Made by a program: the position numbers and the translations under genes | NCBI RefSeq assembly: GCF_001642795.1 | Contig: NZ_LKEH01000043.1 | Coordinates: 273,564 to 337,563, forward strand | From: Pseudomonas viridiflava | Lineage (GTDB): Bacteria > Pseudomonadota > Gammaproteobacteria > Pseudomonadales > Pseudomonadaceae | Direction: 5' to 3' | Length of the DNA: 64,000 nucleotides | The notes under the pieces: generated by a model | What the model was told of the DNA's origin: nothing | Seen by the model: the letters and a program-made list of their open reading frames with translations, nothing else | Database searches by the model: none | Shown here: positions 1 to 10,160 of the stretch, piece by piece | Layout: each line of letters begins with the position of its first letter | How positions within the stretch are numbered: the first letter of the stretch is position 1

Positions 1-855
1 CTGTTGCGCGGTGGCGATTTGTTCCATCGGGAAGGTCTGTTCTATGCGCAGGTCGAGTGATCCAACTTCGTACAGTTGCGACGCCTCGGCAAACGCTCGC
101 TCGGGATGATCGAGCGATTTCCCGGAGAACGCCGCGCCATGCTGTGGGGCCGTGACGTCAGAAATGGAAACAACACGATCAGCATCGCCGACAATCGCCA
201 CCAGCTCGGCTATCGTGCCGGCTCCTGCCAGGTCGAGTGCCGCGTCTACGCCGTTCGGCGCCAACATGCGCACCCTTTCGGTAAGGCCGGGTTCGTAGCT
301 CGTCGGAACAGCGCCCAGACTGCGAATGTACGGATGCTTTGGAGCGCTCGCCGTGCCAATCACGATTGCGCCGCGATGCAGTGCGATCTGAATGGCAGCC
401 GATCCAACCCCGCCCGCAGCGCCCGTTATCAGCAGTGTTTCACCGGCCTTGATGTTGACGTGGTCGAGAATGCGAGTCGCCGTTTCAACAATGACCGGTA
501 AACCACCCGCCACCTCGATTGGCATGCTGCGCGGCACATGCGCCCAGCTTCTCAACACGGCCTGCTCCGCCAACGTATTCCGTCCGTAACCAAAGACGGT
601 ATCGCCGACCGCAAATCCTGAAACGCCCTCACCTACCTCGTCAATCACGCCTGCAGCTTCCGAGCCGACACCGGCGGGAAAGGTCACGGGCATGAAGTCA
701 TGCATATAGCCCGCCCGTATCTTCCAATCAATGGGATTGACCCCGACGGCTAACACCTTGATTCGCACTTCACCTACGCCTGGGCGAGGTGGCTCTATGT
801 CGACGATCTTCAATACCTCGGTGCCACCGTATTCATTGAACTGAACAGCTTTCAT
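1..855 (-). CDS. NADPH:quinone oxidoreductase-like medium-chain dehydrogenase (partial)
   Basis: The first 285 codons of a minus-strand gene; its 3' end lies outside the window. The protein begins MKAVQFNEYGGTEVL, the usual start of zinc-free quinone oxidoreductases of the medium-chain dehydrogenase/reductase family. About residue 50 onward there is a GVGSEAAGVI segment. Around residues 145-155 the glycine-rich NADPH-binding loop reads ITGAAGGVGSAA. No zinc-ligand Cys/His pattern of alcohol dehydrogenases is visible, which fits a quinone or enone reductase acting in the cytoplasm. An AGAGGA ribosome-binding site precedes the ATG at 855. It may be co-directional with the ABM-fold gene upstream at 937. 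The exact substrate cannot be told. Confidence 0.85.
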   Translation of the reverse strand, partial: MKAVQFNEYGGTEVLKIVDIEPPRPGVGEVRIKVLAVGVNPIDWKIRAGYMHDFMPVTFPAGVGSEAAGVIDEVGEGVSGFAVGDTVFGYGRNTLAEQAVLRSWAHVPRSMPIEVAGGLPVIVETATRILDHVNIKAGETLLITGAAGGVGSAAIQIALHRGAIVIGTASAPKHPYIRSLGAVPTSYEPGLTERVRMLAPNGVDAALDLAGAGTIAELVAIVGDADRVVSISDVTAPQHGAAFSGKSLDHPERAFAEASQLYEVGSLDLRIEQTFPMEQIATAQQ

Positions 856-936
856 ATGCATTCCTCTTACAGCGTAAAAAACCGCCGGGACAGTGATCTG
901 TCCGGGCTGTCATTCAACGGCAACAGATTGCAATCG

Positions 937-1305
937 CTAGGCTGTGCACAAATTGGCTACAGCGACTTTTTGAAACAGATGCGGACGAAACACGGCCGAC
1001 GGTGGGTGAGCCTTGGAGATCTCACGGAACTCCGGGTGCTTGAACGCGGTGCGCCAGGCGTGTGCGGATTCGAAAATCGCGTAATTGAGGTAAGTCGGGC
1101 TGTCGCCCAGCGCGCGATGAAGCTGCGTCGAGATAAAACCGGGCTGGCGTTTCATGAATGCGGCGTCTGCTGCCCATGCGACCAGAAAGGCTGCTTCATC
1201 TTCAGGTGACAGGGTGCAGACATTGACCAATACGATGGGTGCGGCATCGATTCCCATCTGTTGGCTCAACGGAAACGACGGATCAAGCGGCTCGACACTG
1301 GACAT
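937..1305 (-). CDS. antibiotic biosynthesis monooxygenase (ABM) fold protein
   Basis: A 122-residue protein with the size and pattern of the dimeric ABM/YgiN ferredoxin-like fold. It has a strand with VLVNVCTLSPEDEAAF, a helix ending in a phenylalanine-rich turn, then PGFISTQLHRAL and a YLNYAIFESAHAWRTAF segment typical of family members that bind small aromatic or quinone substrates. Known members are cofactor-free oxygenases or stress proteins; nothing here fixes the substrate. A GAGGAAA ribosome-binding site lies upstream of the ATG at 1305. The gene sits 81 bp upstream of the quinone-oxidoreductase-like gene in the same direction, so the two may form a small redox-stress unit. Confidence 0.75.
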   Translation of the reverse strand: MSSVEPLDPSFPLSQQMGIDAAPIVLVNVCTLSPEDEAAFLVAWAADAAFMKRQPGFISTQLHRALGDSPTYLNYAIFESAHAWRTAFKHPEFREISKAHPPSAVFRPHLFQKVAVANLCTA

Positions 1306-1514
1306 GATGGGTTTCCTCGATCAGCTACTGGTTCATTTGCCAAGGCAAGAAACAGTCTCCGCTGCGCCAATCGTTCGTCCAGGATTTTGCCTTGTCCGCG
1401 CCATGGTAAATGGGCAGACGGACAGTTTCTGTCACCAGGGTGCCGGGTTGTTCACCGTGTGGGAGGCGCCGCCACATCTTCGACGTAGCGCTGTCGCGCG
1501 GCAAACACCGGACC

Positions 1515-1600
1515 GTGGGAGGCGGCTTGCCGGCGATTCGTTTTATAAAGCGACCTGTCCATGACTGATCGGACGCCATCGCCGGCAGCCGCCTCCCACA
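1515..1600. repeat. REP pair (BIME-like)
   Basis: Two copies of the Pseudomonas REP core lie head to head: GTGGGAGGCGGCTTGCCGGC at 1515-1534 continuing to GAT, and its near-complement at 1578-1600, separated by 40 bp. The same core recurs at 25695 and as another pair at 57191-57276. It occupies most of the 336-bp gap 1306-1641 between the ABM gene and the porin; I see no gene in that gap. Confidence 0.85.
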
Positions 1601-1641
1601 GCCTGATGTTTGTTACATGAGGTGAGCTTCCCGAAAACCTG

Positions 1642-2883
1642 TCACCACAACGGCAGGGTGTAGCTCACGATGAAACGCGTTTCATCCAGATCGTTGCCAA
1701 AGTTGGACCGAACCGTGGCGTTCCTGAGCCTGAGGCTCACGTTCTTCAACGAGCCACTCTGGATAACGTACGCCAGATCGGTATTACGCTCCCATTCCTT
1801 GCCCGTGTTTCGGCCTGCGACCAGTGCGTTGTCGCCGCTGACATAGCGGGACATGAAGGTCAGCCCAGGAATGCCCAGCGCAACAAAGTTGTAGTCGTAG
1901 CGCAACTGCCAGGATTTTTCCTGGGTGTTGGCGAAGTCGTTGATCTGGACGAAGTTCACCAGATACGGATCGGAGTTGGCGATGTAAGGAAACGGATCGT
2001 CGCCGCTCATGCGTTGATACGCGGCCATGAATACGCTGCTGCCCAGCGTGTAGGACACCTGCCCGTTGGCGGCACGGTTGTCGAGGTTGCGGAAGTTGCC
2101 GTCCTCGGTACTTTTCGAATAACGCAGGTCGAACTTCAACGACTGTCGGTCTGCAAGCGGAATCTCGTAGACAATACCCCCGTAGTATTGCCGATACACA
2201 TTTTCCAGATTGCCGTAATACAGACTGGTGCTCAGCGTCTTGCTGAAACTGTAAGTGCCGCCTCCAAAGGTGAAATCATCACTGGTACCGCCAATGCGGT
2301 TGCCGGTGAAGTCCTGATAGTTGGAAGAGCTGTTGAACTTGATCTGCTCAAGCTTGCCGCCCTGCAGGCTGAGGTTGCTGATATCCTTGGACGTCAGCAT
2401 TGCGCCTTCGAAAGTAGCGGGTAACAGGCGGGTATCATTGCTCGACACCACCGGGCTGCGAAACGCCAGAGAGCCGACCTTCAGCACCGTCTCGGAGACT
2501 TTCGCCTTGGCCGTCAGCTCAAGTTTCGAATATTCATCCTGCGAGCCACGGCCGTTTCTGGAGCTGAGGTCAGCAGGAAGCAGCCCCGTGCCGCCCGAGC
2601 CGTCCCCACCGTCCAGCTTCAGGCCCAGCATGCCAAGGGCATCGAGACCGAACCCCACTGTGCCAGCGGTGTAACCCGACTCGACCCTGAACAGCGCCCC
2701 TTGCGCCCACTCTTTCGCCGCGTCCCGCTGAGCGGTCGGCGGTCCGTTACGAAAGTCCCGGTTGAAATAGAAGTTGCGCAATTCCACGCTGGCTTTGCTA
2801 TCGGCAATGAAGTCCGCCGAGGCCAACGATGAATACGTAAGTGCACAAGTACTGATTAAGCAAAAAGCCTTATTGATCGACAT
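1642..2883 (-). CDS. OprD-family outer membrane porin
   Basis: About 413 residues from the ATG at 2883; an in-frame ATG at 2892 sits too close to its GGAG to be preferred. The N-terminus (KAFCLISTCALTYSSLASA) is a signal peptide. The mature part starts DFIADSKASVELRNFYFNRD, the family hallmark, followed by the AKEWAQGALFRVESGYT segment. Repeated amphipathic strands with aromatic ends fill the rest, and the C-terminus is SYTLPLW. OprD porins are 18-stranded channels for carboxylates, amino acids or small peptides. It lies 152 bp downstream of the 5-oxoproline-type operon on the same strand, suggesting it admits that operon's substrate, which is inference. Confidence 0.9.
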   Translation of the reverse strand: MSINKAFCLISTCALTYSSLASADFIADSKASVELRNFYFNRDFRNGPPTAQRDAAKEWAQGALFRVESGYTAGTVGFGLDALGMLGLKLDGGDGSGGTGLLPADLSSRNGRGSQDEYSKLELTAKAKVSETVLKVGSLAFRSPVVSSNDTRLLPATFEGAMLTSKDISNLSLQGGKLEQIKFNSSSNYQDFTGNRIGGTSDDFTFGGGTYSFSKTLSTSLYYGNLENVYRQYYGGIVYEIPLADRQSLKFDLRYSKSTEDGNFRNLDNRAANGQVSYTLGSSVFMAAYQRMSGDDPFPYIANSDPYLVNFVQINDFANTQEKSWQLRYDYNFVALGIPGLTFMSRYVSGDNALVAGRNTGKEWERNTDLAYVIQSGSLKNVSLRLRNATVRSNFGNDLDETRFIVSYTLPLW

Positions 2884-3035
2884 TCCCGTCATGCTCCGGA
2901 TAAGGGCAGATTGAATCGATTGGTTTTATTTTTATAAGCAGTGCGGTGGTGCGTGGAGCGAATTTCTGGCAGCACGACGCAGCAGCCGGGCCATTGACCC
3001 GACTGTGTGTTAGTGCAGAAAGAAGGTGTTGCTGA

Positions 3036-4772
3036 TCAGTTATCTGTGTTGATACGCCCGATCTGGAACTTTGCGTTCAGATAACTTCCGGGCTGTTCGG
3101 TAATCTGCAGTTGACCTGCACAAGGCGCCAGAACCGATGTTTCCATTTTCATCGCCTCCACCACGGCAATGACCTGACCGGCCTCAACCGCTTCCCCGTC
3201 ACTGACCACCCAGCTGTGCAGATTGCCTGCGACCGGTGTCAAGACAGCGTGCGGATCAACCGCTTCGGCCGATGCCGGTGCGATTACCGCATCACTTGCG
3301 CCCACGCTAACGCCACGCAGCAGCGCGGCAGGAAGGCCCAGTTCATGGCGTTTGCCATCGATCTCGACGAAGGTGCGCAACACGCCTGGGTCAGCCGACT
3401 CAACACTGCGCGGAGCCAGGGTGATCTGCTCGGCAAAGTCGGTTTCGATCCAGCGGGTGTGCACGTCGAACGTGTCGGCAGCAGTGAAATCATCATGGTC
3501 CATAACCGCGCGATGGAACGGCAGCACGGTCGCCACGCCCTCGACACGAAACTCGGCCAGCGCACGGCGGGCACGACGGATTGCCTGTTCGCGGGTAGCG
3601 CCAGTGACGATCAGTTTCGCAATCATCGAATCGAAGTTCGGCGACACGCGAGAGCCCTGCTCGACGCCGCTTTCCAGACGCACGCCCGGACCGGACGGCG
3701 GCTGAAACAGATCGATGGAGCCCGGCGTCGGCAGAAAGCCGTTGCCTGCGTCTTCGGCGTTGATACGAAATTCGAAGCTGTGGCCACGCGGAACCGGTGT
3801 GCCTTCGAACGACAACGGCAAACCGTCTGCCACGCGCAGTTGCTCGATCACCAGGTCAATGCCGCTGGTCTCTTCGGTAACCGGGTGCTCGACCTGCAAG
3901 CGGGTGTTGACCTCAAGGAACGACAGCGTGCCATCGGCGCTGAGCAGAAACTCCACGGTGCCCGCACCGACATAGCCCGCCTCGGCGCAGATGTCGCGGG
4001 CCGAGTCATGAATGCGCTGACGCAGGGCGTCATCCAGATACGGCGCAGGTGCTTCTTCAATCAGCTTCTGGTTGCGGCGCTGCAACGAGCAGTCGCGGGT
4101 GCCAGCGACCACAACCCGGCCGTGGCGATCAGCGATGATCTGCGCTTCGATGTGCCGAGGTTTGTCCAGAAAGCGCTCGACGAAGCATTCACCGCGCCCG
4201 AACGCCACCACCGCTTCACGCACGGCAGACTCATACAGTTCACTGACTTCATCCAGTTTCCACGCCACCTTCAGACCGCGACCACCGCCGCCAAAGGCTG
4301 CCTTGATCGCAATCGGCAGGCCGAACTGTTCGGCAAAGGCGACCACTTCGCTGGCATCGTTGACCGGGCCTTCCGTACCGGCCACCAAGGGCGCGCCGAC
4401 TTTCTGGGCAATGCGTCTGGCCTGGACCTTGTCGCCCAGCGCATCGATGGTGCTCGGATCCGGGCCGATCCAGGTCAGGCCTGCATCGATCACGGCGCGG
4501 GCGAAATCGGCTCGCTCGGACAAAAAGCCGTAGCCTGGGTGAACAGCGTCGGCACCGGCGCGAGCCGCCACCGCGAGCAGTTTTTCAATGTTCAGGTAGG
4601 TGTCGGCAGGCCGCTCGCCATTCAGCCCATAAGCCTCGTCGGCCTGGCGTACGTGCAGCGCATCGATGTCGGCGTCGGCATACACCGCCACCGAGGCCAC
4701 GCCATAGTCACGGCAGGCGCGGGCGATACGGATGGCAATTTCGCCACGGTTGGCAATCAGAACCTTTTTCAT
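3036..4772 (-). CDS. biotin carboxylase fused to biotin carboxyl carrier domain
   Basis: A 578-residue two-part protein. Residues 1 to about 450 form a biotin carboxylase: start [19 protein letters not shown], the glycine-rich ATP loop [14 protein letters not shown] near 160, and the [16 protein letters not shown] catalytic segment near 285. The last 75 residues are a biotinyl carrier domain with VEAMKMET, whose central lysine would carry biotin. It catalyses ATP-dependent carboxylation of biotin. Its start overlaps the stop of the fused pxpB-pxpC gene by 4 bp, so translation is probably coupled. The neighbour's AHS1/AHS2 domains are related to the carboxyltransferase part of urea carboxylase, which could supply the missing half reaction. 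AccC-like naming would be misleading, as this is unlikely to be the fatty-acid enzyme. Confidence 0.9.
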   Translation of the reverse strand: MKKVLIANRGEIAIRIARACRDYGVASVAVYADADIDALHVRQADEAYGLNGERPADTYLNIEKLLAVAARAGADAVHPGYGFLSERADFARAVIDAGLTWIGPDPSTIDALGDKVQARRIAQKVGAPLVAGTEGPVNDASEVVAFAEQFGLPIAIKAAFGGGGRGLKVAWKLDEVSELYESAVREAVVAFGRGECFVERFLDKPRHIEAQIIADRHGRVVVAGTRDCSLQRRNQKLIEEAPAPYLDDALRQRIHDSARDICAEAGYVGAGTVEFLLSADGTLSFLEVNTRLQVEHPVTEETSGIDLVIEQLRVADGLPLSFEGTPVPRGHSFEFRINAEDAGNGFLPTPGSIDLFQPPSGPGVRLESGVEQGSRVSPNFDSMIAKLIVTGATREQAIRRARRALAEFRVEGVATVLPFHRAVMDHDDFTAADTFDVHTRWIETDFAEQITLAPRSVESADPGVLRTFVEIDGKRHELGLPAALLRGVSVGASDAVIAPASAEAVDPHAVLTPVAGNLHSWVVSDGEAVEAGQVIAVVEAMKMETSVLAPCAGQLQITEQPGSYLNAKFQIGRINTDN

Positions 4773-6370
4773 TGGTTATTGGTCTCGTCTGAAAGAGCTG
4801 GGCACACGGGCTCGAACGCGCCCAGCGGATTGAAGCGAATGCGGGAATTGATCGGAATCTGACCGGCCAGGTCCAGATGATGCGGCGCCACGACAGCAAT
4901 GACCGGATAGCCGCCGGTCAACGGGTGGTCCGCCAGAAACAGCACCGGCTGGCCATTGGGCGGCACCTGAATCGCGCCGACAGCCGTGCCCTCGCTGGGC
5001 AGTTCGCCGTGAACCGAACGCTCCAGTGCCTGATCGCCTGCCAGCCGCACGCCGATGCGGTTCGATTGCGGCGTGACCTGCCAGCTCTGCCCGGCCAGAA
5101 CAGCCTGAGCGTCTGCGGTGAACCAGTCACTGCGCGGACCCATGACAACGTCCAGCACGATGACTTGATCAGAACGAGGCATCTCGAACGGTTGTTGTTC
5201 GCTGAGCGACACCGACGCGCCGCCCGGTGTGTGGTGAAAGCCCAGACGATCGCCCGTTGCCAGCGGCGCAGGTCCGACCTGAGCCAGCGTGTCGGTTGAC
5301 AGGCTGCCCAGCACCGGTTCCTGCGTGAAGCCGCCGCGAATCGCTACGTAATTGCGCAGACCGGCAGACGGCGAGTCGATGCTCACCTGATCGCCCTCCT
5401 GCAAGGCGAACGGCGTGTAAAGCGCCGGACGCAGCCGCTGGCCGTCAGCAGTAAGGACTTCCACAGCAGCCGTTGCGCCAGTGACGGCTGCTACCGTCTG
5501 GCCGTGACAGGTGAAGGTCAGACCGCCCATGAGCACCTCAAGGCAGGCGCTCGCCGGGTCGTTACCCACCGCACGGTTGGCGGCGCGCAACGCGCCCCGG
5601 TCCATGGCACCGGAAGCCGAAACCCCCTGCCCTGCGCGACCGGGACGTCCAAGGTCCTGAAACAGGGTCTGCAAACCCGGCGACAGCACTTCCAGATAAT
5701 GTTCAGTGGCATGAGACGCCTGGCGACGCGCAGGTGTGGCCACCGAAACCGTGTCGCTGACAGGACCAGCGTCCACAAAGCGCACCCGATAACCCGGTTG
5801 CAGCAACGCCGGTTCGTCGCGTTCCAGATCCCACATACGAGCGTCGGTGAGGCCAATAATCTGCCAGCCGCCAGGACTGGCCTGCGGATAGACGCCGCTG
5901 AAACCGCCCGCCAGCGCCACGGCACCGGCAGGAATACGGGTGCGCGGCGTGCTGCGGCGCGGCACCACGAATTCAGGGCCGCCACTCAGGTACGCAAAGC
6001 CCGGCGCAAAGCCGCAGAACGCCACGTTGTAATCGCTGCCGGTGTGCCTGCGGATCACTTCTTCTCGGCTGATGCCCAGTTCGCGGGCGACGTCATCCAG
6101 GTCTTCGCCGTTGTAATGCACGGGAATTTCGATCAGCTTGCCCGCTGCGCGAGCCTTGCCGTGCACGTCGCGCGTGGCGATCTGCGCAGCAAGTGCTTCG
6201 CGGCTGACCGCGCCAGGACGGAAATGCACCAGCACCGTTCGGGCCGCTGGAACGAGTTCCTCCACGCCGTGAATAGGCTGTTGCTGCAAAGAGTCGAACA
6301 GGGCAAGAGTCTCGTCCAGGTTCGCCAATTCAACCAGGAGCGCGTCCTGGCTGACCGGGTAGAAACGCAT
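4769..6370 (-). CDS. fused 5-oxoprolinase subunits B and C (KipI-KipA / AHS1-AHS2)
   Basis: A 533-residue fusion. Residues 1 to about 215 are the AHS1/KipI (PxpB) domain, with [16 protein letters not shown] and the [13 protein letters not shown] segment. Residues about 222 to 533 are the AHS2/KipA (PxpC) domain, beginning [19 protein letters not shown], with [19 protein letters not shown] following. In Escherichia coli the two are separate proteins which with PxpA open 5-oxoproline to glutamate using ATP; the domains are also the carboxyltransferase part of urea carboxylase. An AGGAGAGG ribosome-binding site precedes the ATG at 6370. It lies 9 bp after the DUF1445 gene and overlaps the biotin carboxylase gene by 4 bp. 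The fusion plus a biotin carboxylase makes a carboxylation-dependent variant possible. Confidence 0.9.
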   Translation of the reverse strand: MRFYPVSQDALLVELANLDETLALFDSLQQQPIHGVEELVPAARTVLVHFRPGAVSREALAAQIATRDVHGKARAAGKLIEIPVHYNGEDLDDVARELGISREEVIRRHTGSDYNVAFCGFAPGFAYLSGGPEFVVPRRSTPRTRIPAGAVALAGGFSGVYPQASPGGWQIIGLTDARMWDLERDEPALLQPGYRVRFVDAGPVSDTVSVATPARRQASHATEHYLEVLSPGLQTLFQDLGRPGRAGQGVSASGAMDRGALRAANRAVGNDPASACLEVLMGGLTFTCHGQTVAAVTGATAAVEVLTADGQRLRPALYTPFALQEGDQVSIDSPSAGLRNYVAIRGGFTQEPVLGSLSTDTLAQVGPAPLATGDRLGFHHTPGGASVSLSEQQPFEMPRSDQVIVLDVVMGPRSDWFTADAQAVLAGQSWQVTPQSNRIGVRLAGDQALERSVHGELPSEGTAVGAIQVPPNGQPVLFLADHPLTGGYPVIAVVAPHHLDLAGQIPINSRIRFNPLGAFEPVCPALSDETNNQ

Positions 6371-6379
6371 GATCCTCTC

Positions 6380-7174
6380 CTATACGTGGTAGCGGCTGTC
6401 GGGCACATCGGTGATGAACATGTAGCCCGGCGCGTGGGAAATCGCAAAAGGTACCCCGGACGCCATGACCACTGCCTGCGGTGTCACACCGCAGGCCCAG
6501 AACACCGGCACTTCGCCAGGCTTGATGGTAACGGCATCGCCGAAGTCAGGACGCGAAATATCCGCGATACCGAGCAAGCCAGGCTCGCCTATATGAACCG
6601 GAGCGCCATGCACATTGGGATAGCGTGCGGTGATCTTCACGGCATCGGCCACCCGATCGGCCGGGATGGGTCGCATCGACACCACCGTCTCGCCTTTCAG
6701 GCGCCCGGCCGGACGGCAGATGCGGTTGCTGCGGTACATCGGCACGTTGCAGCCCTCGCTGATGTGCCGCACATCGATACCGGCTTCCAGCAACGGAGTC
6801 TCGAAGGTGAAGCTGCACCCGATCAGAAAAGTCACCAGATCCGTATGTTCGGCCCATAGGTCACGCACATCGGTCACTTCGTCGGCCAGCTTGCCGTCGC
6901 GCCAGACGCGATACAGCGGAATGTCCGTGCGCAGGTCAGCGCCCTCGGCCAGCACGGTGCTGTAGCTGCCCGCCTCGGTGACGTCCAGAATCGGACAGGC
7001 CTGAGGATTGCGCTGGGCGAACAGCAGAAAATCGTAGGCCCACTCACGCGGCAGACAGATCATGTTCGCCTGGGTCAGACCCGGTGCATGGCCCGCCGTG
7101 GGAGACACCATGCCTTCGCGATACCGGGCACGTGCGGCAATGGCTGACTGACGGGCGTCGTTCAAGGAGTTCAT
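6380..7174 (-). CDS. DUF1445 putative hydro-lyase (D-glutamate cyclase-like)
   Basis: A 264-residue protein of the DUF1445 family, recognised by the N-terminal [19 protein letters not shown] stretch, the central [10 protein letters not shown] segment, [10 protein letters not shown] and the C-terminal [10 protein letters not shown] plus [15 protein letters not shown]. Family members are annotated as putative hydro-lyases, and the human relative DGLUCY has D-glutamate cyclase activity producing 5-oxoproline. That fits its place between pxpA (4-bp overlap at 7171-7174) and pxpBC: it could feed D-glutamate or a related compound into 5-oxoproline breakdown. The activity in this organism is inference. 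Confidence 0.85.
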   Translation of the reverse strand: MNSLNDARQSAIAARARYREGMVSPTAGHAPGLTQANMICLPREWAYDFLLFAQRNPQACPILDVTEAGSYSTVLAEGADLRTDIPLYRVWRDGKLADEVTDVRDLWAEHTDLVTFLIGCSFTFETPLLEAGIDVRHISEGCNVPMYRSNRICRPAGRLKGETVVSMRPIPADRVADAVKITARYPNVHGAPVHIGEPGLLGIADISRPDFGDAVTIKPGEVPVFWACGVTPQAVVMASGVPFAISHAPGYMFITDVPDSRYHV

Positions 7175-7941
7175 GGTTGACCTCGGGTAAATGCACGGAT
7201 GTTGACCCCTGCTTCAAGCAGACGTTGTTTGAGGGCGTGGGCGATGTTGACCGCGCCTGGGCTGTCGCCGTGCACGCAGATCGAATCGGCTTCAAGCTCG
7301 ATCAGGCTGCCGTCCTCGGCCTCGATGACGCCATCGCGCACCAGACGCAACATGCGCTCGGTGATCAGCTCGACATCGTGCAACACGGCGCCGGGATGCG
7401 AGCGGGACACCAGCGTGCCTTGAGCGGTGTAGGCTCGGTCCGCAAAGGCTTCGGACACACAGGACAGACCCGCGTCACGCGCCCAGCCGAGCAGCTTCGA
7501 ATTGGCGAGGCAGACCAGCTTGAGCTGCGGGTCGATACGCAAAATCGCCTGAATCACCGCAGCCGCCTGAACCGGGTCGCCTGCAATGGTGTTGTAGAGC
7601 GCACCGTGAGGCTTGACGTAGGTCACTGTCGTCCCGGCGCTACGGGCCAGACCCTGAAGCGCGCCGATCTGATAGATGACATCGGCGGTGAGCTGATCGG
7701 CCGGCACATCCATGTTGCGCCGACCGAAGCCCACGAGGTCCGGGTAGGCCACGTGGGCACCGACGGCCACGTCCCGCGCTGCGGCGGCTTCCAGCGTGCG
7801 CAGTATTCCGGCCGGATCGCCGGCATGAAAGCCGCACGCCACGTTGGCGCTGCTGACCACTTCGAGAATCGCCGCATCGTCGCCCATGCTCCAGGCGCCG
7901 AAGCTTTCTCCCAGGTCGCTGTTAAGGTCAATTGCACGCAT
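7171..7941 (-). CDS. pxpA: 5-oxoprolinase subunit A (LamB/YcsF family)
   Basis: A 256-residue LamB/YcsF family protein starting [15 protein letters not shown], with the hallmark [15 protein letters not shown] near residue 32, [15 protein letters not shown] near 60 and [11 protein letters not shown]-like [11 protein letters not shown] near 105. Near the C-terminus [12 protein letters not shown] completes the pattern. PxpA acts with PxpB and PxpC in ATP-dependent opening of 5-oxoproline to glutamate in the cytoplasm. AAAGGAG lies upstream of the ATG at 7941. It overlaps the DUF1445 gene by 4 bp, strong evidence of one transcript with the genes below it. Confidence 0.93.
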   Translation of the reverse strand: MRAIDLNSDLGESFGAWSMGDDAAILEVVSSANVACGFHAGDPAGILRTLEAAAARDVAVGAHVAYPDLVGFGRRNMDVPADQLTADVIYQIGALQGLARSAGTTVTYVKPHGALYNTIAGDPVQAAAVIQAILRIDPQLKLVCLANSKLLGWARDAGLSCVSEAFADRAYTAQGTLVSRSHPGAVLHDVELITERMLRLVRDGVIEAEDGSLIELEADSICVHGDSPGAVNIAHALKQRLLEAGVNIRAFTRGQP

Positions 7942-7959
7942 CAGAAAATCTCCTTTGGT

Positions 7960-9192
7960 TCAGGCCGCGCCGATGAAGGCAAAGATGGCGCCTGCCGATT
8001 TGTAAGCCATGAACCACGACAGCAGGCAGGTCAGAATACCCAGCACCAGCAACCAGCGTGGATAGTGGTAGCCATCCATCAGGTCAGACCGGGCCCAGCC
8101 CACGTACATGAAAATACTCAGGCCCAGTGGCAGGATAAGGCCGTTGAAACCACCTGCGAACACCAGCAGTGCCGCTGGCGGCTTGCCGATCATCAGGTAC
8201 ACCGCCATGCAGATGACGATGAAAGCCACGGTGGCAAGGTGACGAGCGCGCTCAGTGATCTTCTTGGAGAACACCGTTATGAAGGACATCGACGTATAAG
8301 ACGCGCCGATCACACTGCTGATACCCGCCGCCCATAGCACCAGACCGAACATCATCATGCCGACGTCACCTGCTGCCGCCTGGAAGGCTTGACCGGCAGG
8401 GTTTGCGCCCTTGCCAGACACGTCGATAACCACGCCGCTTGCCACCACACCCAGAATAGCGAGAAACAATATGTAGCGAGCGATGCCAGTGACCAGAATA
8501 CCGGTCAGTGCTGCGCGGGATACGGCCTGAATGTTCTCTACGCCAACGGTGCCGCGATCAAGCAGACGGTGAGCGCCTGCATAGGTGATGTAACCGCCTA
8601 CCGTGCCGCCCACAATGGTCGTAATCGATGCAAAGTCGATGAAGTCAGGCCACACCGACTGACGCAGGGCTTCGCCCAGCGGAGGATGGGTCGCGAAGCA
8701 GGCGAACACGATCAGGCATATTTTCAGGATGCCCAGCCCCATCATGATGCGGTCCATCGCCACGCCTGCGCGATGAGACGAGAAGATTGCAATGGCGAGC
8801 AGCGCACTCAAGGCGCCTCCCCACTTGGGATCAAGGCCGGTCAGCGCATTCAAGCCCAGACCTGCACCGGCAATGTTACCCAGCATAAACACCAGGCCAC
8901 CACACAGCACCAACACCGTCAGCAAGTAACCACTGCCCGGAATGGCAGCATTGGCCAGATCGGCCGCGCGCATTTTGGTCAGCGACACGATACGCCACAC
9001 GTTCAGCTGCACGACGAAGTCGATCAGGATCGACGCCAGAATGCCGAACGCAAACGCAGCACCCAGCGTGGCGGTGAAGGTCGCCGTCTGAGTGAGGAAG
9101 CCTGGACCGATGGCGGACGTCGCCATCATGAATATTGCGGCGATCAACGAAGCGCGCCGGGCTTTCGTAAACTCTTGAGTGGTCTGTGTCAC
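7960..9192 (-). CDS. NRAMP-family-like membrane transporter
   Basis: About 410 residues from a GTG at 9192, preceded by TAGGA; the longer open frame to 9243 lacks a good ribosome-binding site. The N-terminus reads FMMATSAIGPGFLTQTATFT, matching the first helix of NRAMP relatives (normally a D-P-G-N metal motif; here A-I-G-P-G, without the metal-binding Asp and Asn). About eleven hydrophobic helices follow. Loss of the metal ligands and the place at the head of a 5-oxoproline operon suggest an organic substrate rather than Mn2+ or Fe2+, which is inference. It is the first gene of the operon, opposite a GntR regulator. Confidence 0.8.
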   Translation of the reverse strand: MTQTTQEFTKARRASLIAAIFMMATSAIGPGFLTQTATFTATLGAAFAFGILASILIDFVVQLNVWRIVSLTKMRAADLANAAIPGSGYLLTVLVLCGGLVFMLGNIAGAGLGLNALTGLDPKWGGALSALLAIAIFSSHRAGVAMDRIMMGLGILKICLIVFACFATHPPLGEALRQSVWPDFIDFASITTIVGGTVGGYITYAGAHRLLDRGTVGVENIQAVSRAALTGILVTGIARYILFLAILGVVASGVVIDVSGKGANPAGQAFQAAAGDVGMMMFGLVLWAAGISSVIGASYTSMSFITVFSKKITERARHLATVAFIVICMAVYLMIGKPPAALLVFAGGFNGLILPLGLSIFMYVGWARSDLMDGYHYPRWLLVLGILTCLLSWFMAYKSAGAIFAFIGAA

Positions 9193-9285
9193 GGCAACAT
9201 TCCTACGGTGAGTGATACCTGAGCAGAGCAATGAGCATGCCAAGACTCAACCAATCAGTCTGAAATGTAGGTGCCAAGCGGACTT

Positions 9286-9298
9286 ATTGTTGAACAAT
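9286..9298. promoter_or_regulatory. 13-bp palindrome, probable GntR operator
   Basis: ATTGTTGAACAAT is a perfect 6-1-6 inverted repeat in the 253-bp gap between the divergent transporter/pxp operon (start 9192) and the GntR gene (start 9446). FCD-type GntR regulators often bind short TTGT-NNN-ACAA-like palindromes, and this is the only such palindrome I see in the gap. It lies 94 bp upstream of the operon's first codon. Confidence 0.5.
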
Positions 9299-9445
9299 CA
9301 TATCTCTATTGATCACTCAATTGCACCAACTTGTTACTTCAGGAACCAGAGGCGCTACCTAATGAAGCACACAGCGCGCTTCTTTCTTGCCACGCACTAA
9401 GCTCTCAGGGAATATCGTCGCGGCTTTTCCCACCCTGGACCCCTT

Positions 9446-10114
9446 ATGAACGACGCAGTACCCCCTTCTCCCGCCCGTACGCTGGGAGAATCCATCACTC
9501 AAGAAATTCGCAGGATGCTGGTCGAAGGCGAGCTGGTTCCAGGTCAGCGCCTGTCCGAAGCGGCACTGGCCGAGAATCTGGACATCTCGCGCAATACGCT
9601 GAGAGAGGCGTTCAGGGTGCTGACGCGCGAAGGCCTGCTCAAGCACGAACCCAATCGCGGCGTGACGGTTGCCGAGCCGGACATGGCTTCAATCATCGAC
9701 ATCTACCGCGTGCGCCGCTTCATCGAATGCAATGCCATCGCCCAAGGCTATCCGCAGCACCCCGGAGCGCTGCGCATGCGTGAAGCGGTCGACGCCAGTG
9801 TGCGAGCGCGTGAAGCCAAGGACTGGGTGGCCGTGGGCACCGCCAACATGATGTTCCACCAGGGCATTGTCGAACTGGCCGACAGCCCGCGGCTGGTGGT
9901 GTTTTACGGACAGATTTCGGCGGAGCTGCGGCTGGCCTTCGGGTTGCTCAACGCGCCGGAATTCCTGCACGTGCCGTACATCGATATGAATGCCGGGATT
10001 CTTGAGTGCGTTGAAGCGGGAGAGCCGGAAAAGGCCACCAAGATGCTTGAGTCGTATCTGGTGCAATCGGAGCGGACGGTACTGGCTGCGTATGAGCGCA
10101 GCCTGAAACGGTAA
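9446..10114 (+). CDS. GntR-family regulator, FCD subfamily
   Basis: A 222-residue protein. Residues about 10-75 are a winged helix of the GntR type (ESITQEIRRMLVEGELVPGQ, then LSEAALAENLDISRNTLREA and GLLKHEPNRGVTVAEP). Residues 85-215 are the all-helical FCD effector domain, with IYRVRRFIECNAI, FHQGIVELADSPRL, and histidine and aspartate residues that could hold a metal-bound carboxylate ligand. Such regulators are usually repressors released by the pathway substrate. It is divergent from the transporter-pxp operon and the 9286 palindrome lies between, so it probably controls that operon. The start codon has only a weak ribosome-binding site. Confidence 0.9.
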   Translation: MNDAVPPSPARTLGESITQEIRRMLVEGELVPGQRLSEAALAENLDISRNTLREAFRVLTREGLLKHEPNRGVTVAEPDMASIIDIYRVRRFIECNAIAQGYPQHPGALRMREAVDASVRAREAKDWVAVGTANMMFHQGIVELADSPRLVVFYGQISAELRLAFGLLNAPEFLHVPYIDMNAGILECVEAGEPEKATKMLESYLVQSERTVLAAYERSLKR

Positions 10115-10160
10115 GCCCGTTACCATTGGCGCGACCTGAAACGTCCTGAGGAATTCGCCG

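Noticed and set aside
3111-4862. 583-codon open frame on the plus strand
   Set aside because: It is antisense to the biotin carboxylase gene, whose motifs are unmistakable; the long frame reflects high GC in third positions.
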